Source: Pictodentalium vernedei (lineage: Eukaryota; Mollusca; Scaphopoda; Dentaliida; Dentaliidae). Taken from it: 64,000 nt of DNA. The notes beneath the pieces are model-generated. The model had not been told where the DNA came from. It saw only the letters and a list, made by a program, of their open reading frames with translations, and made no database searches. Each line of letters begins with the position of its first letter. The stretch's first letter is position 1. Location of the stretch: positions 395,090,674-395,154,673 of the forward strand of contig CM062289.1 in the NCBI GenBank assembly GCA_031216915.1, read 5' to 3'. Below, piece by piece: positions 53,934 through 64,000 of the stretch. Both the position numbers and the translations under genes were made by a program.

Positions 53934-54448
53934 CAGGCCTGGTATTCTTTAGGAGTGCAGGAGTGCTGAACGACTAGAAAAAATTGAGGAGGGCGATGTT
54001 TTGCACCCCTTGATTTTCTGGAATGCCAGACCTGTTTGGGGCTGTCTTTAAAATCTATTATCATTTTGTCCCCTGAGTTCCAATGTGTTCTCTGTGCCTA
54101 CTGGCACAGAGAACACATTGGAACACAGGGAACGATTTGTCAATATTGCATTGATTCGAAATAATTCATGACCCATTCTATGTCGCATTTCGATAGATTT
54201 TGAGCGAAGAAGACAGTCACATAAGAATTGAATGCAACATTTTGAACAATGAGATGCGTGCGCCAATTTTTCCACTATGTAGCTGAATGTAGTACAATTT
54301 TCCAGTCACAATATTAATACCTTGAAGTGAATATAACCAAAATAGCATACAAGTTTTTGTATTGAAAATTTCAGGTGCAATTGCACTCACAAGCAATCTG
54401 AGGAGGGCAAATGTTTGCACTCCTTGATTTTCTATACTGCCAGGCCTG
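53934..54448. mobile_element. CAGGCCTGG-ended MITE with 6 bp duplication
   Basis: Starts CAGGCCTGGTATTC and ends ATACTGCCAGGCCTG. ACCATG flanks both sides (53928-53933 and 54449-54454). A second right-end-like sequence, GGAATGCCAGACCTG, occurs at 54020-54034, so it may be composite. Hairpin at 54075-54127: TTCCAATGTGTTCTCTGTGC and complement, also seen at 62880 and 63156. Confidence 0.7.
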
Positions 54449-54467
54449 ACCATGTGTATCAACACGG

Positions 54468-54760
<293 letters not shown>

Positions 54761-56444
54761 AAGTTGGGGGAAGGACACGTGTCATCTGTGTCACCATCGG
54801 CTCATACGTCTCTAATTATATATGATATGTAATCTATTTACACCAGTTAAAGTCCAACACGATCATGAATGTGCGTGTGATGAGGAAGAAACTAATCAAT
54901 TTGCTCACTTATTCGATCGCATAGATTACCTGTCTGCTTGGGAGATGGGGTGCTGTGTCATTGCTTCAGTATCGCGTTTTCCACGACGGGTGGGGTGGGG
55001 ATAACTCATTGGAATCGCGTACTTGATAAAATGAAGGCATGTTCCACTTCGAAAATAAGTCAGTTCTCCTTGTTGTTCAAAACTTCTGATACAAACAGAA
55101 GTGTGGATGTATCTACTACAAATGGGAGTAAATTAATCGTATAATTACGTGCGTTAGAAAACAATGGACAACGAAAGAAAAAGTGATCAGTAGTTTCGCG
55201 CTCACTACACTGACAGGAAGGACTGGGTGATAAGTGATTGTCGCAAAGGTGAGAATTAAGGCTACTACAATGCAACCGAAACCTACAATGGTATATTTGA
55301 GCTCTGCGAGATTTCGCATTACTATAAAACCTTGGGGGTCTTTGGTTACCATCGCTTAGAAATGTTTTAAAGTTAATCAATGATGAGTTCTCACGGACAG
55401 GTAAGGGCAACTTATTCCACTGGCCAGTAACTCTTGGGATAAAAGAAGACTGATACAATTGCGTTCGGCAAAAAGGCACTCGGTGGTTTTGACCAGATCG
55501 GAGACTAATTGCAGAATTCGACAAAGAGATAATTGGGGGGACTTTGTTGGAGATGTATGGAGGTGATATATGATGATACATTTTGAAAAACTGAATTAGT
55601 TTGTGTTTACGACTCCTATCTTGCAGGAGACCAATCGTGTTTCCGAATATAGCAAAGACTTACTGGCACTTACTGTTGCTTCCGTAATGATTCTTGCTGC
55701 CGCAGTCTGTATGTTTTCAAGTTCAGCAACATTGGTCACAGAACAGTTATCCCATACAGTATCCGCGTATTAAAGAAGAGGCCTAATGAAAGGAAAATAT
55801 ATTTTTTCTAGGACACTGTGATCGGGATTAAATTTATGCGTCCTCAGTCTAAACGAGACCAGACTTTGGAGCAGATATGGTCAATGTGGTCATTCCATGT
55901 ACATGTGCTATTTAATATGACTCCTAAGTGTTTATGGTTAGAAACTTCCGATATCTGTGAGCCATCTAAATATAAGGGTGGATAGTAGTTGTGATTGCTT
56001 TTACGTGATATACACATACTTTCTGTTTTGCTGGGATTGAACTCACCTAACCATGTTTTGGTCCAATGCTCGATTGTAGCCAAGTCGTGATTGATTATAG
56101 CCGAGGCTTGCTCGGGGTTCTTAATAATTAGATATAGGGAAGTGGCATCTACAATGAGGCGTATACTACTAAGTAAGGCACTGGTTATACCGTTTATGTA
56201 TATCAGAAACAGCAAGGGTCATAGTATGGACCCCTGAGGTACACCGACATTAATGGGCCTCCATGAAGATGCCCCGGAGGCTATCACGACTCGCTGCGAC
56301 CTATCCGCAAGATACGATTTTTAAAACAGATGTAGCTCCCCTGATACGCCAATACTCTCCAGCTTGTGGATAAAACCAGCATGCCATACCTTGTCAAACG
56401 CCTTACTGACGCCACAGAAAACTACCCTAACTTCTTTGCCTTCA

Positions 56445-56581
56445 TTAACCCTTTACCCAACGTAACGGCCAAAACCGGCCAGCGCTATTCTCAAAAATCG
56501 CCAATTAATTTTCATTATTTTTTTCATTTTTTGGTTCAAAAAACATAGGTTATGACCCCTCGTTGGAACGAGCTCGTCGAG
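56445..56581. mobile_element. TTAA MITE family B, half copy inside LINE-C
   Basis: TTAACCCTTTACCCAACG, GGCCAAAACCGGCCAGCG, hairpin arm CATAGGTTATGACCCCTCGT, ending at GAGCTCGTCGAG where LINE sequence resumes. The second half is missing, perhaps deleted at the hairpin tip. Confidence 0.88.
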
Positions 56582-57417
56582 TATTTTGTCGGTGAAATTG
56601 GAAACTATTGTATCGAGACATAGAGTATCAAAGATAGAGTTCCAGTCGGTGTCAGAAAAAAGCCTTGTTCAATACGTCATAGCTGCCCTGAGAATAAAGC
56701 CATATCCTCCTCTTGAAGGAAGGGGGCTTCGGTTTCAAAAATTCAACCTCGACTGAAATTGGACAGTGGTAGAGGGTCATGTCTGGGATAATTGGTTCAA
56801 GGACTTCACATGCTTTCACGTTGGTTGTGCCACTGGAGCAAAGAGATCTAACAGTGAAGCGGACGTCTCAGTAAAATATGTTGGTTCACTCACAAGCTGT
56901 CGAAGGTTAAAGTAGTTGATTATTTCAGAAAAGCTACTTCTCGAGGAAACCATTTGATTATCGTTAAAATCACCTGTGACAATTAAGTCAGCAATTGACG
57001 TGTCTCTGGCTATTTTGATGGATGCCGATAAGGCATCCCATGTATCTGGAGGACTATTGAGTGGACGGTAGAATACTCCAAATAATAACGATCTACTCCG
57101 TTTTGTAAATACTTCAGCCCATAGGCACTACGTATTCTGTGCCTCTAGATCCGGTCTGCGTCGAAACAAGATACCGTCTTTAATGTAATGACAACCCCAC
57201 CTCCCCTTGACGACCGATTGAATCGCAGTGGTTCGTGGAATCCATGGAGCTGGACATCGCAAGTTGGACCATTAGTATGTAGCCATGTTTCACTCAGAGC
57301 CAAAATATCAAAAGGTGCGAATTCACATTGAACAATATCCAGTTTAGGTTTGAGGCTTTGAATGTTAAGATGAACAATTGTTAGAGTATTCTCACTATGA
57401 TCTGAATTAAAAGAATT

Positions 57418-57444
57418 TGGACCCGGGTTAGTTTCAATGTCACC
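57418..57444 (-). other. Perfect 2A-like motif in LINE-C
   Basis: GDIETNPGP matches the DxExNPGP consensus exactly and follows a hydrophobic stretch SFSLFLAISSSL. In 2A peptides the ribosome skips the last Gly-Pro bond, here releasing a short leader from the endonuclease-RT protein. Same position relative to the endonuclease as in LINE-A. Confidence 0.85.
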
Positions 57445-57485
57445 GGTCAATGATGAGCTAATGGCCAAAAAGAGGGAAAACGACG

Positions 57486-57734
57486 TTAACCCTTTGCCCA
57501 ACGAATCGCCCGCATTCGCCCGCGTAATATGCAAATTCAGCAGTTGAAAAAATATTATTTTTCAAAAACTTTCAACAACACCATATCATGTGACCCCTCG
57601 TTGGAACGAGCTCATCGAGCTCGTTCCAACGAAGGGTCACATGATATGGTTTTGTTGAATTTTTTTGAAAAATTTAAAAAAATGATATTTAAAATAACAA
57701 ATTTTGATATCGTCTGCGTTGGTTAAAGGGTTAA
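57486..57734. mobile_element. TTAA MITE family A inserted upstream of the 2A motif
   Basis: TTAACCCTTTGCCCAACG to TTGGTTAAAGGGTTAA, 249 bp. Hairpin ATATCATGTGACCCCTCGTT with GAGCTCATCGAGCTCG. A minus-strand frame starting at 57534 begins inside this MITE and reads into LINE-C, so its first 16 residues are MITE-derived. Confidence 0.92.
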
Positions 57735-58204
57735 AAGAGAAGTGTACCTAATACTTCCAATAATGGCGCGCCCTTCGAGACATTCAGAGACCTGTAGCGA
57801 TGTTGAATTACTTCGGAAAAAATACTGAGAGAGAGGTACTATGCACGCTGGGTTGCCCGATGAACATAGCAAACATAGCAGAAACGTTTTCTTGCAGCTC
57901 AACACCACCGAGACGCAAGAGCAAGTAAGTTAAGATACAAGTAGATCTATCCATCGGCAAACAATGCTTCAAGCAACTAAAATAAACTGTAAAGCTGAAA
58001 TTGCCAATCCGGGCACGTTATAATTCAAATGAGCTCATTGAATATAATTTTAATTTCGGAATCGAAATGTATTCAAGCTGGCTTGAGAAAGAATGATGAA
58101 GTGTAGAATGTAAAGTACTAGAATATTAGACTAGGAAGTAACAGATACACAAGACAATAAAAAATGGATGAAGGTAATTAAAAGTATACAAAATTACTGT
58201 GTAA
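57735..58204. other. No feature recognised
   Basis: May include the 5' region of LINE-C on the minus strand, but no motif is clear. Confidence 0.4.
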
Positions 58205-58669
58205 TCTTAATATATAAATGCGAATGTCTGTATCTCTCTATCTACCTACCTATATACCTATCTATCTCTCTATCTATCTGTCTTTGTTCCGGGTGAACTC
58301 CTCCGTTTCTCGACCGATCGATCTCAAATTTTGTACACGGGGGTAATTCGTCTCTGCGAGTTCTTATGTACGGGTATATTGACCCATCGATGATTTTGAC
58401 TTTATCGGGGTGTCCGTGCGGGGTGACCTTGACCTTGAAATTGGTGACCTTGACCTTTTATTTCGAAAACGGCTGGGCCGATCGGGCTAAAATTTCATAT
58501 GTACGGGTATATTGTCCCATCGATCATTTTGATTTTATCGGGGTGCCCGTGCGGGGTGACCTTGACCTTGAAATTGGTGACCTTGACCTTCTATTTCGAA
58601 CACGGCCGAGCGATGATATCTGAGGGTATACCATCTTCTCCCGTGCAACGCCGGCTATTCACCCGCTAG
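58205..58669 (+). mobile_element. Non-autonomous Helitron, first of a tandem pair
   Basis: Starts TCTTAATATATAAATGCGAA after an A and ends CGTGCAACGCCGGCTATTC, then ACCCGCTAG. The CTAG end, the short CCCG...CGG hairpin just before it and the TC start are canonical for Helitrons. Interior repeats: GGGGTGACCTTGACCTTGAA and AACGGCTGGGCCGATCGGGC. No Rep/helicase. Confidence 0.88.
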
Positions 58670-59195
58670 TCTAATATATAAATGCGAATGTCTGTATCTC
58701 TCTATATTTGTTCCGGGTGAACTCCTCCGTTTCTCGACCGATCCATCTCAAATTTTGTACACGGGGGTAATTCGTCCCTGCGAGTAACATGGGGTGGGTG
58801 CCGTGCACATGCGGGGTGACCTTGACCTTGAAATTGATGACCTTGACCTTTTATTTCGAAAACGGCTGGGCCGATCGGGCTAAAATTTCATATGTCGCTT
58901 ACATTGACCCATCGATCATTTTGACTTTATCGGGGTGCCCGTGCGGGGAGACCTTGACCTTGAAATTGGCGACCTTGACTTTTTATTTCGAAAACGGCTG
59001 GGCCGAGCAGGCTAAAATTTTATATGTGTGGGTATATTGACCCATCGATCATTTTGACTTCATCGGGGTGCCCATGCGGGGTGACCTTGACCTTGAAATT
59101 GGTGACCTTGACTTTCTATTTCGAAAACGGCTGCGCCGATCATACCTGAGGGTATACCATCTTCTCTCGTGCAACGCCGGATATTCACCCGCTAG
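58670..59195 (+). mobile_element. Non-autonomous Helitron, second of a tandem pair
   Basis: Starts TCTAATATATAAATGCGAAT immediately after the CTAG of the first and ends ACCCGCTAG followed by T. Same body with one extra internal unit. The outer junctions are A|TC and CTAG|T, the AT target of Helitrons. Confidence 0.88.
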
Positions 59196-59339
59196 TGTCA
59201 TATAAATATATATATATATATATAGGTAGAGTGTATAGTCTGCTTAGACGAAGTCAAAGGTTACCTGTTTACATTTAGTGGATATTTAGTGTGTTTGTCC
59301 AAGCGGTCTCTATCAGCCAATGTTTGAGGGTACACCTCG

Positions 59340-59956
59340 TCCAATGTATTGACTCCAGCATTTGCTCATAATATCTTGGAATCCCATTAACTGAATAGAG
59401 ACTTTGCCACTGGAATTTATCCAGTTATCAGGAGTACTCTTCAATCAATAGGGATTTGAACATAATCCTGCATTCTGAATTAAACAGGAGCATTTATTCT
59501 ATTATATCTTGATTGACGGAGCTCATGGAGCTCTGTCAGAGAAGATATAATAGATCAAATCTTGTATTGGATGAGCTGAGGCCAAGATTTTTATACGTCT
59601 AACAGGAGTTAATGGGGATTTGGTCATATTCTTGCATTCTAAGTTAAACTGAGCATTTATTCTATTATATCTTGATTGACAGAGCTCATAGATAACTAAG
59701 GGGAATTTGGTGATTGTCGCAGTAATTTTTCAAGATACTGCAAGATTTTTTTTTTATACAATTTATAGGAGTTAACTCTACAACCCAAGATACTGCAAGA
59801 AATTTATACTATTAACAGGAGTTTACTATACACCCCATATGCAATGAACAGGTCAAATGTTTATTAAAGGTATGGTAAATGGTTTTGTGTTTAGTAATTA
59901 TGTTCAATTAACAGGGTTATTCGATTAACAGATATACAATTAAGTGGGCTCCACTG
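59340..59956. mobile_element. Tigger/pogo-like MITE with duplicated hairpin
   Basis: Right end TACAATTAAGTGGGCTCCACTG is the complement of the 29067 terminus. TATTCTATTATATCTTGATTG with GGAGCTCATGGAGCTCTGTC appears at 59495-59560, and again as an incomplete copy at 59655-59700, so the interior is duplicated. Left end not certain. Confidence 0.65.
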
Positions 59957-60365
59957 CACCAGTAATATCATTGAAACATAATGAGTGGATTGTTTGTGGT
60001 AGGTGCCTGTCGCGCAAGATTCACCAAGGATTGTGTACTATTTATACAAAATCGTGTAACTGTGATGACGAAAGGCAAACCCTTCCTGCCACGAAAGAGC
60101 CGAAAGTTGGCAGAAAGGAAGTGCTGATGTATTTATATTTTGTAAAGGAATGGTATACAGGAGGGGAACTCCATCTTGCAACAAATGTGTTAATTTGAAT
60201 AAGGAGAGAGAGAAGAGGAAAAAAGCGAGAAAAAAGCCTTTGCAAGAAGGAATCATGGGCGTCCCACCTGTAGTTGATAGATCTGATGCAGGTCTGTACG
60301 AACATTTTCAATCTAGTTGACATGTGGGAACACATTAACGGTATTTTGAGGAAAAAAGGCGGAAG
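59957..60365. other. No feature recognised
   Basis: An 84-codon open frame (59944-60198) has no recognisable domain and begins in the MITE end, so I do not call a gene. Confidence 0.4.
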
Positions 60366-60771
60366 GTGATAGGCGGTGTTAGTGCGCATGTACAGCGTGT
60401 GTTGTTAGGGTGGTACGTGTTACCGTCGTCCATTTTGTATACTAGAGGCTGCCACCTTGGATACGTGTTTCCGTCGTCCATTTTGTATTCTAGAGGCTGC
60501 CACCTTGGTTTCTATCGTAGCATGTGGTTGCTATGTTACCGAGGGGCCTACAATAATTGTCGGGTTGTTTGTGGTAATTAGATGTTCTCCTACTCAATCG
60601 AACATACCCTTCCAACTTACGCCTGTCCTATTGTAGGCCTTTGGGTAGCATAGCAACCATGTGCTTCCGTAAAAACCAAGATGGCGGGATCAAGTATACA
60701 AAATAGACGACCGAAACACGTATCACCCTAACAACACGCGTTGTGCATGCACGCTAACACCACCTATCACT
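60366..60771. mobile_element. Foldback element
   Basis: GTGATAGGCGGTGTTAGTGC and GTGTTGTTAGGGTGGTACGT on the left match the complements of CACCACCTATCAC and ACGTATCACCCTAACAACAC on the right. The pairing continues inward through AAGATGGCGGG and TAGCATAGCAACCATGTG. The left arm holds a duplicated TCGTCCATTTTGTATTCTAG unit. Class unknown. Confidence 0.75.
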
Positions 60772-61060
60772 ATGGTTATGACGTCACAAGATGGCCGCTC
60801 ACGCGGGGTTCCATGACCATAAAACATGGCGCCACTGAGTCACGTGACATGACGTCACTTCCGGGGTCATCCACCAGGGTCATCCAAGAAGTGACTAAAC
60901 ATAACAACTCGCTGCGCTTGCGCACTAACACCACCTATCACTATGGTAATTACGTCACAAGATGGTGGCTCAAGCGGGTTACCACCACAACACAACATGG
61001 CGCCACTGCGCCACGTGATATGACGTCACTTCTGAGGTGACGTCACTCACCGGGGTCATC
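60735..61060. repeat. Two-copy 180-190 bp repeat with CRE and E-box sites
   Basis: CACTAACACCACCTATCACT, ATGGTTATGACGTCACAAGA, ACATGGCGCCACTGAGTCAC occur twice (from about 60750 and 60922). Perfect TGACGTCA lies at 60779, 60850, 61021 and 61038, and CACGTG at 60841 and 61012. Confidence 0.85.
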
Positions 61061-61240
61061 CAAACAGTGACTCAAACAAACGAGACATACTACTAGGGTA
61101 CTCTCACCCTGATATTTCTAGGGCAATTTTGCTGTAATTATTCATTCAATTTCTGCGTATCTAAATCTTCATAATGTACTCAAGGTGTTCTAATTAGTAT
61201 TCATCTTTTTTGGACCTCTTCCCTTGGGGGAAACGCCCTG

Positions 61241-61482
61241 TTAACCCTTAACCTAACATGAAAAGCAAATGACACTTGCAAACGAAATTATTGAATAACT
61301 ATTTTTTTCATTCTTTGCGTCAAAAACATAGCTTACGACCCTTCATTGGAACGAGTTCAACGAGCTCGTTCCAATGAGTGGGTCATAAGCTATGTTTTTG
61401 ACACATTTTTTTTTTTTTAAATAATGAAAATTGAATGGCGATTTTGGCCTGTTTTGGCCGTTACGGGGGGTAGAAGGGTTAA
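61241..61482. mobile_element. TTAA MITE, family B
   Basis: TTAACCCTTAACCTAACATG to GGGTAGAAGGGTTAA, 242 bp. The hairpin arms read CATAGCTTACGACCC and GGGTCATAAGCTATG, a variant shared with the mariner-type composites (CATAGCTTATGA). Confidence 0.9.
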
Positions 61483-61916
61483 ACCACCACTAGGTGAAAT
61501 GAAACTGGGGTGGAGAGAATATTTGTCAGCAGCAATTGGCAGCAGAAAAATAGTTTGTTACCCCCCCCCCCCCCCCCCCCAACCCCCGCCCACTTCTTCA
61601 TTCATCCTGGCCGCCCCATCCAATTATGATAGGGTTTAACATGAAGGGGCCTATGAGACCACCAGCGGCAATAGAACTGATCTATGAATTACAAACCCTA
61701 AAGGGATTTCAGTGGTTTATTTTAATTTGTAGTGTAACAAACTATACACAGAGCAAATTGTATCTCTTTATGGTTTCCGTGATCCCAATCTTACTAGAAT
61801 TATCAAGAAGGGGGTGTTCAGAGTTTGTACCCTTTTGAGATGTGGAGATTTCCCTGTATGGTTTGTCTCTTCTTCGGCATCTATACACGTGGAAATACAC
61901 ATTTTTGTCTCCATAT
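61483..61916. other. No gene recognised; poly-C tract
   Basis: A C run at 61561-61580 within a C/A-rich stretch. Otherwise nothing supported. Confidence 0.4.
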
Positions 61917-62066
61917 TTAACCCTTCACCTATAACACGAAACGCAGACGATACTTGCAAACAAAATTCTTAAATATTATAAACTATTTTTTTCATTTTAT
62001 GGCATCAAAAACATAGTTTATAGTCTCTCATGGGAACGAACTAAGCTGGTCAACTATGAATTGTGT
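61917..62066. mobile_element. TTAA MITE family B, half copy
   Basis: TTAACCCTTCACCTATAACA, CGCAGACGATACTTGC, CATAGTTTATAGTCTCTC, GGGAACGAACTAAGC; the second arm is lost where a family F element begins. Confidence 0.75.
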
Positions 62067-62067
62067 G

Positions 62068-62319
62068 CATTTCGACTGTCATCTGCAAAATGAGATCCCC
62101 AGAGGGTGAATTTAGTGATGCTACCCTGCACAGCAGGGTAGCATCACTAAATTCACCCTCTGTGAACCTCATTCTGAATTAGGGTCTCAAAACTAAACAG
62201 GAAGAAGTACCCAGAGGATAAATTGGCCTACTATGTGGGATAGCTAATTCACCAATCCATCAAATTCACCCTCTGGGAACCTCATTCTGCAAATGTCAGA
62301 CTGCTTATTTTCAGGCCTG
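62068..62319. mobile_element. hAT MITE family F, left end truncated
   Basis: CATCTGCAAAATGAGATCCC, hairpin AGTGATGCTACCCTGC with complement at 62114-62154, right end CTGCTTATTTTCAGGCCTG. The left terminus is lost against the MITE B fragment. Confidence 0.8.
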
Positions 62320-62511
62320 ATGGAGCGTATTAAATTTTTCCTGTCTGGACATTTTCGTCTGGATTGGAGTCTAAGATAACGATTCGCTTTTGCTAGTAAT
62401 CATGTAGTTTATCACAAGACTAGATATAGTTATATAAAGGGAGATCTGTAGTACTCTGTTCGAGCTGTTGGGTCCCAGCATGTCTTATTTTGGAGTATAA
62501 TGCACGTGCTG

Positions 62512-63395
62512 AAGGCTTGTGTCCATATTCACGATTTCACGCGCGTGGTCATGAGGTGTAATGCGCGGTGTGAAAGCACCCTGAAACCTTTAACGCATTT
62601 GTAACAGACCTCTGTCCACATTGGCGTGGCCTGAAAACTGTCACGCTTTTCCTACGCGGCGTGAAACGCCCATACCCCGTGAAAGGTTTTGAGCGTGATA
62701 GCGCGACGTGTTCTGCTGAGTGTATTGGCAATTGAACCAATGGAAGTGCAGCAGTGACCACTGTCTAAAGGTTAAACTTGACACGCACTTTCATCATCAT
62801 TATCCGTCACGTGTACCGACAATATTTGACAGAGACCTGAGACAAGGAAAACACGGGTCGCAGTGACGTCGTCCCCGAAGTTCCAATGTGTTCTATGTGC
62901 CAATAGACACATAGAACACATTCGAACTCAGGGGGCGAAGTGTCTTTCCACCCGACCGGGAACAACAGATATGTACGCCACACAATAGTTAACGCCTCAC
63001 ATGGACATGGTAAAACCAATAGAAGTGCAGCAGTGACCACTGTCAAAAGGTTAAAGTTGACACGCACTTTCATCAGCATTATCCATCACGTGTACCGACA
63101 ATATTTGACAGAGAACTGAGACAAGGAAAACATGGGTTGCAGTGACGTCGTCCCCTGTGTTTCAATGTGTTCTATGTGCCAGAAGACACATAGAACACAT
63201 TCGAACTCAGGGGGGCGAAGTGTCTTTCTACCCGACCGGGAACAGCAGATATGTACGCCACACAATATTTAGCGCCTCATATGGGCATGGTAAAACGCAA
63301 TGCACAACGCAGCGTCATTTTCGGGCTTACTACACCGCACGTTACGCTTCGTGGTCACGCGTGTGAATCGCGAATGTGGACACGGGCCTTTGAGG
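62512..63395. mobile_element. Inverted-repeat element with internal 280 bp duplication
   Basis: Left GGCTTGTGTCCATATTCACG and right (reverse) GGCCCGTGTCCACATTCGCG are inverted, continuing through CACGCGCGTGGTCA. Inside, about 280 bp is tandemly duplicated (AAGTGCAGCAGTGACCACTG at 62742 and 63021; TTGACAGAGA at 62826 and 63106). Each copy carries the hairpin CAATGTGTTCTATGTGCC (62880-62930 and 63160-63210). GTGTCCAC-type ends recall PIF/Harbinger, but no 3 bp duplication is clear. Confidence 0.65.
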
Positions 63396-63597
63396 GTAGG
63401 AATACATTAGAGCCGTTGCATTGGCGCATGCGGCAACGCTCTCGACAAAACATTTGTACGTACATGCGTTATATGCGTTTTTGGCTGCGATGGAGGGTGC
63501 GCATACATAATTTAAAGAATGTAACGTATGCTAATTGAGAAATCAATATATAGCCGGGTGGAAAATGTTGTGATGCCCTTTTCAAACAGCTACAGCC

Positions 63598-63738
63598 ATG
63601 GACGAAATAGCAATGTTGGCCATAACGAATATGACGGATGATGAAGACGACGGCGAAAATGAAATGATGGCCCTAATGGCATTGAGCTTGGAGTGGAAAA
63701 CTGAAGAATGTTGGGTGAATCAAATGCTGTTGTACTAA
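63598..63738 (+). CDS. Small acidic ORF, possible Harbinger-transposase N-terminus
   Basis: 46 codons: MDEIAMLAITNMTDDEDDG, then EMMALMALSLEWKTEECWVN and a stop. Many Harbinger transposases of invertebrates start with a short acidic helix followed by an aromatic WV motif, which is the only basis for the name. TATA-like AATATATAG lies 50 bp upstream. It may be truncated by the stop or be chance. Confidence 0.25.
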   Translation: MDEIAMLAITNMTDDEDDGENEMMALMALSLEWKTEECWVNQMLLY

Positions 63739-64000
63739 TAGCTGAATGATGAAGGTCATATTCGCCATTGTTAAAATATTGAAGGGTTTGATGTCAACTA
63801 ATCGGTGTATTTTGATCATACATCCCATACCGTCCAAAATATGTCTACCAAAGAGTAGAAAATATGTCGTTGACCTTCCAAAGGCAATGCATTGACCTGT
63901 GTAGCGCGTCAAAAATTGGAAAATTTTTATTTACTACAGCAATGCAAAGCGATAACGCAACGGATACTCAACGTAATGCGAATAGTGCGATGAACGCATC
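63739..64000. other. No feature recognised at window end
   Basis: GCAACGGATACTCAACGTAATGCG echoes GCATGCGGCAACGCTC near 63430, a possible inverted repeat cut by the window edge. Confidence 0.35.

Larger units (their letters stand above)
55060..57480 (-). pseudogene. LINE-C, decayed, minus strand
   Basis: Reading on the minus strand: the 2A-like motif, endonuclease start LTIVHLNIQSLKPKLDIVQC, ILALSETWLHTNGPTCDV and SSRGGGVVI (57145-57460), FGVFYRPLNSPPDTWDAL and VTGDFNDNQMVSSRS (about 57080-56940), then RT blocks NVGVPQGSIL (near 56230) and IVDATSLYLII near 56150, where the usual FADDT has lost its second Asp. HLGVILNSTCTWNDHIDHIC follows. The 3' end (55060-55581) has FIPRVTGQWNKLPLPVREN and CQCSERETTDHFFFRCPLF, a conserved CR1-type C-terminal zinc-finger-like tail. 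Several frameshifts and two MITE insertions. Confidence 0.88.

Noticed and set aside
59944-60198. 84-codon ORF MGSTAPVISLKHNEWIVCG
   Set aside because: The start lies in a MITE terminus, and the sequence shows no domain and no codon bias.

Overview
This window is eukaryotic, animal nuclear DNA with no host gene that I can support. It is built almost wholly from transposable elements, their fragments and tandem repeats. The mix (a DIRS-type retroelement, CR1/L2-like LINEs with 2A-like peptides, Helitrons, tRNA-derived SINEs, many hAT-, piggyBac- and mariner-type MITEs, and elements rich in GTCCGTCC/CTGTCC phrases) is typical of marine invertebrates such as molluscs, amphioxus or echinoderms. 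A bivalve or other mollusc is my best guess, but the sequence alone does not settle it.

Layout. 1-540: end of a Tigger-like MITE and a low-complexity repeat. 541-8150: a 58-65 bp minisatellite array split by a hAT-like element (3442-4300), a short element (4486-4802), a TTAA MITE that itself holds a Helentron-like insert (5357-6149), a second TTAA MITE (7260-7506) and a CAGGCCTGG-ended MITE (7713-8121). 8150-13324: self-nested hAT MITEs, a mariner-type composite MITE, a 60 bp tandem array, SINE and MITE fragments. 13325-19860: a nearly whole DIRS-like tyrosine-recombinase retroelement with inverted termini and an internal complementary region. 20180-29400: palindromic MITEs, several degenerate tandem-repeat elements and SINEs. 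29400-35720: a TTAA MITE family amplified as a head-to-tail array, interrupted by two hAT MITEs with perfect 8 bp target duplications, another TTAA MITE and SINEs. 35849-38099: two copies of a hAT MITE that both carry the same nested TTAA MITE. 38596-45660: MITEs and two or three decayed LINEs. 45970-49380: a degenerate tandem repeat of about 0.8 kb. 51126-53091: a 2 kb near-palindrome carrying two tRNA-like genes per arm. 53300-54760: hAT ends and a compound microsatellite. 55060-57480: a third LINE on the minus strand with a perfect 2A-like motif. 58205-59195: two Helitrons exactly head to tail. 59340-64000: more MITEs, a duplicated block with CRE and E-box palindromes, and a Harbinger-like region.

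Two themes stand out. First, nearly every MITE family here, whatever its terminal type (TTAA, 8 bp, TA), has a long hairpin at its centre, and some hairpin cores recur in elements with unrelated termini. Second, elements are nested repeatedly, and some nested pairs have moved together as composites. The DIRS element is treated as a fossil: it looks almost whole, with a small number of breaks. All family calls are read by eye from motifs, termini and target-site duplications; no database search was possible.
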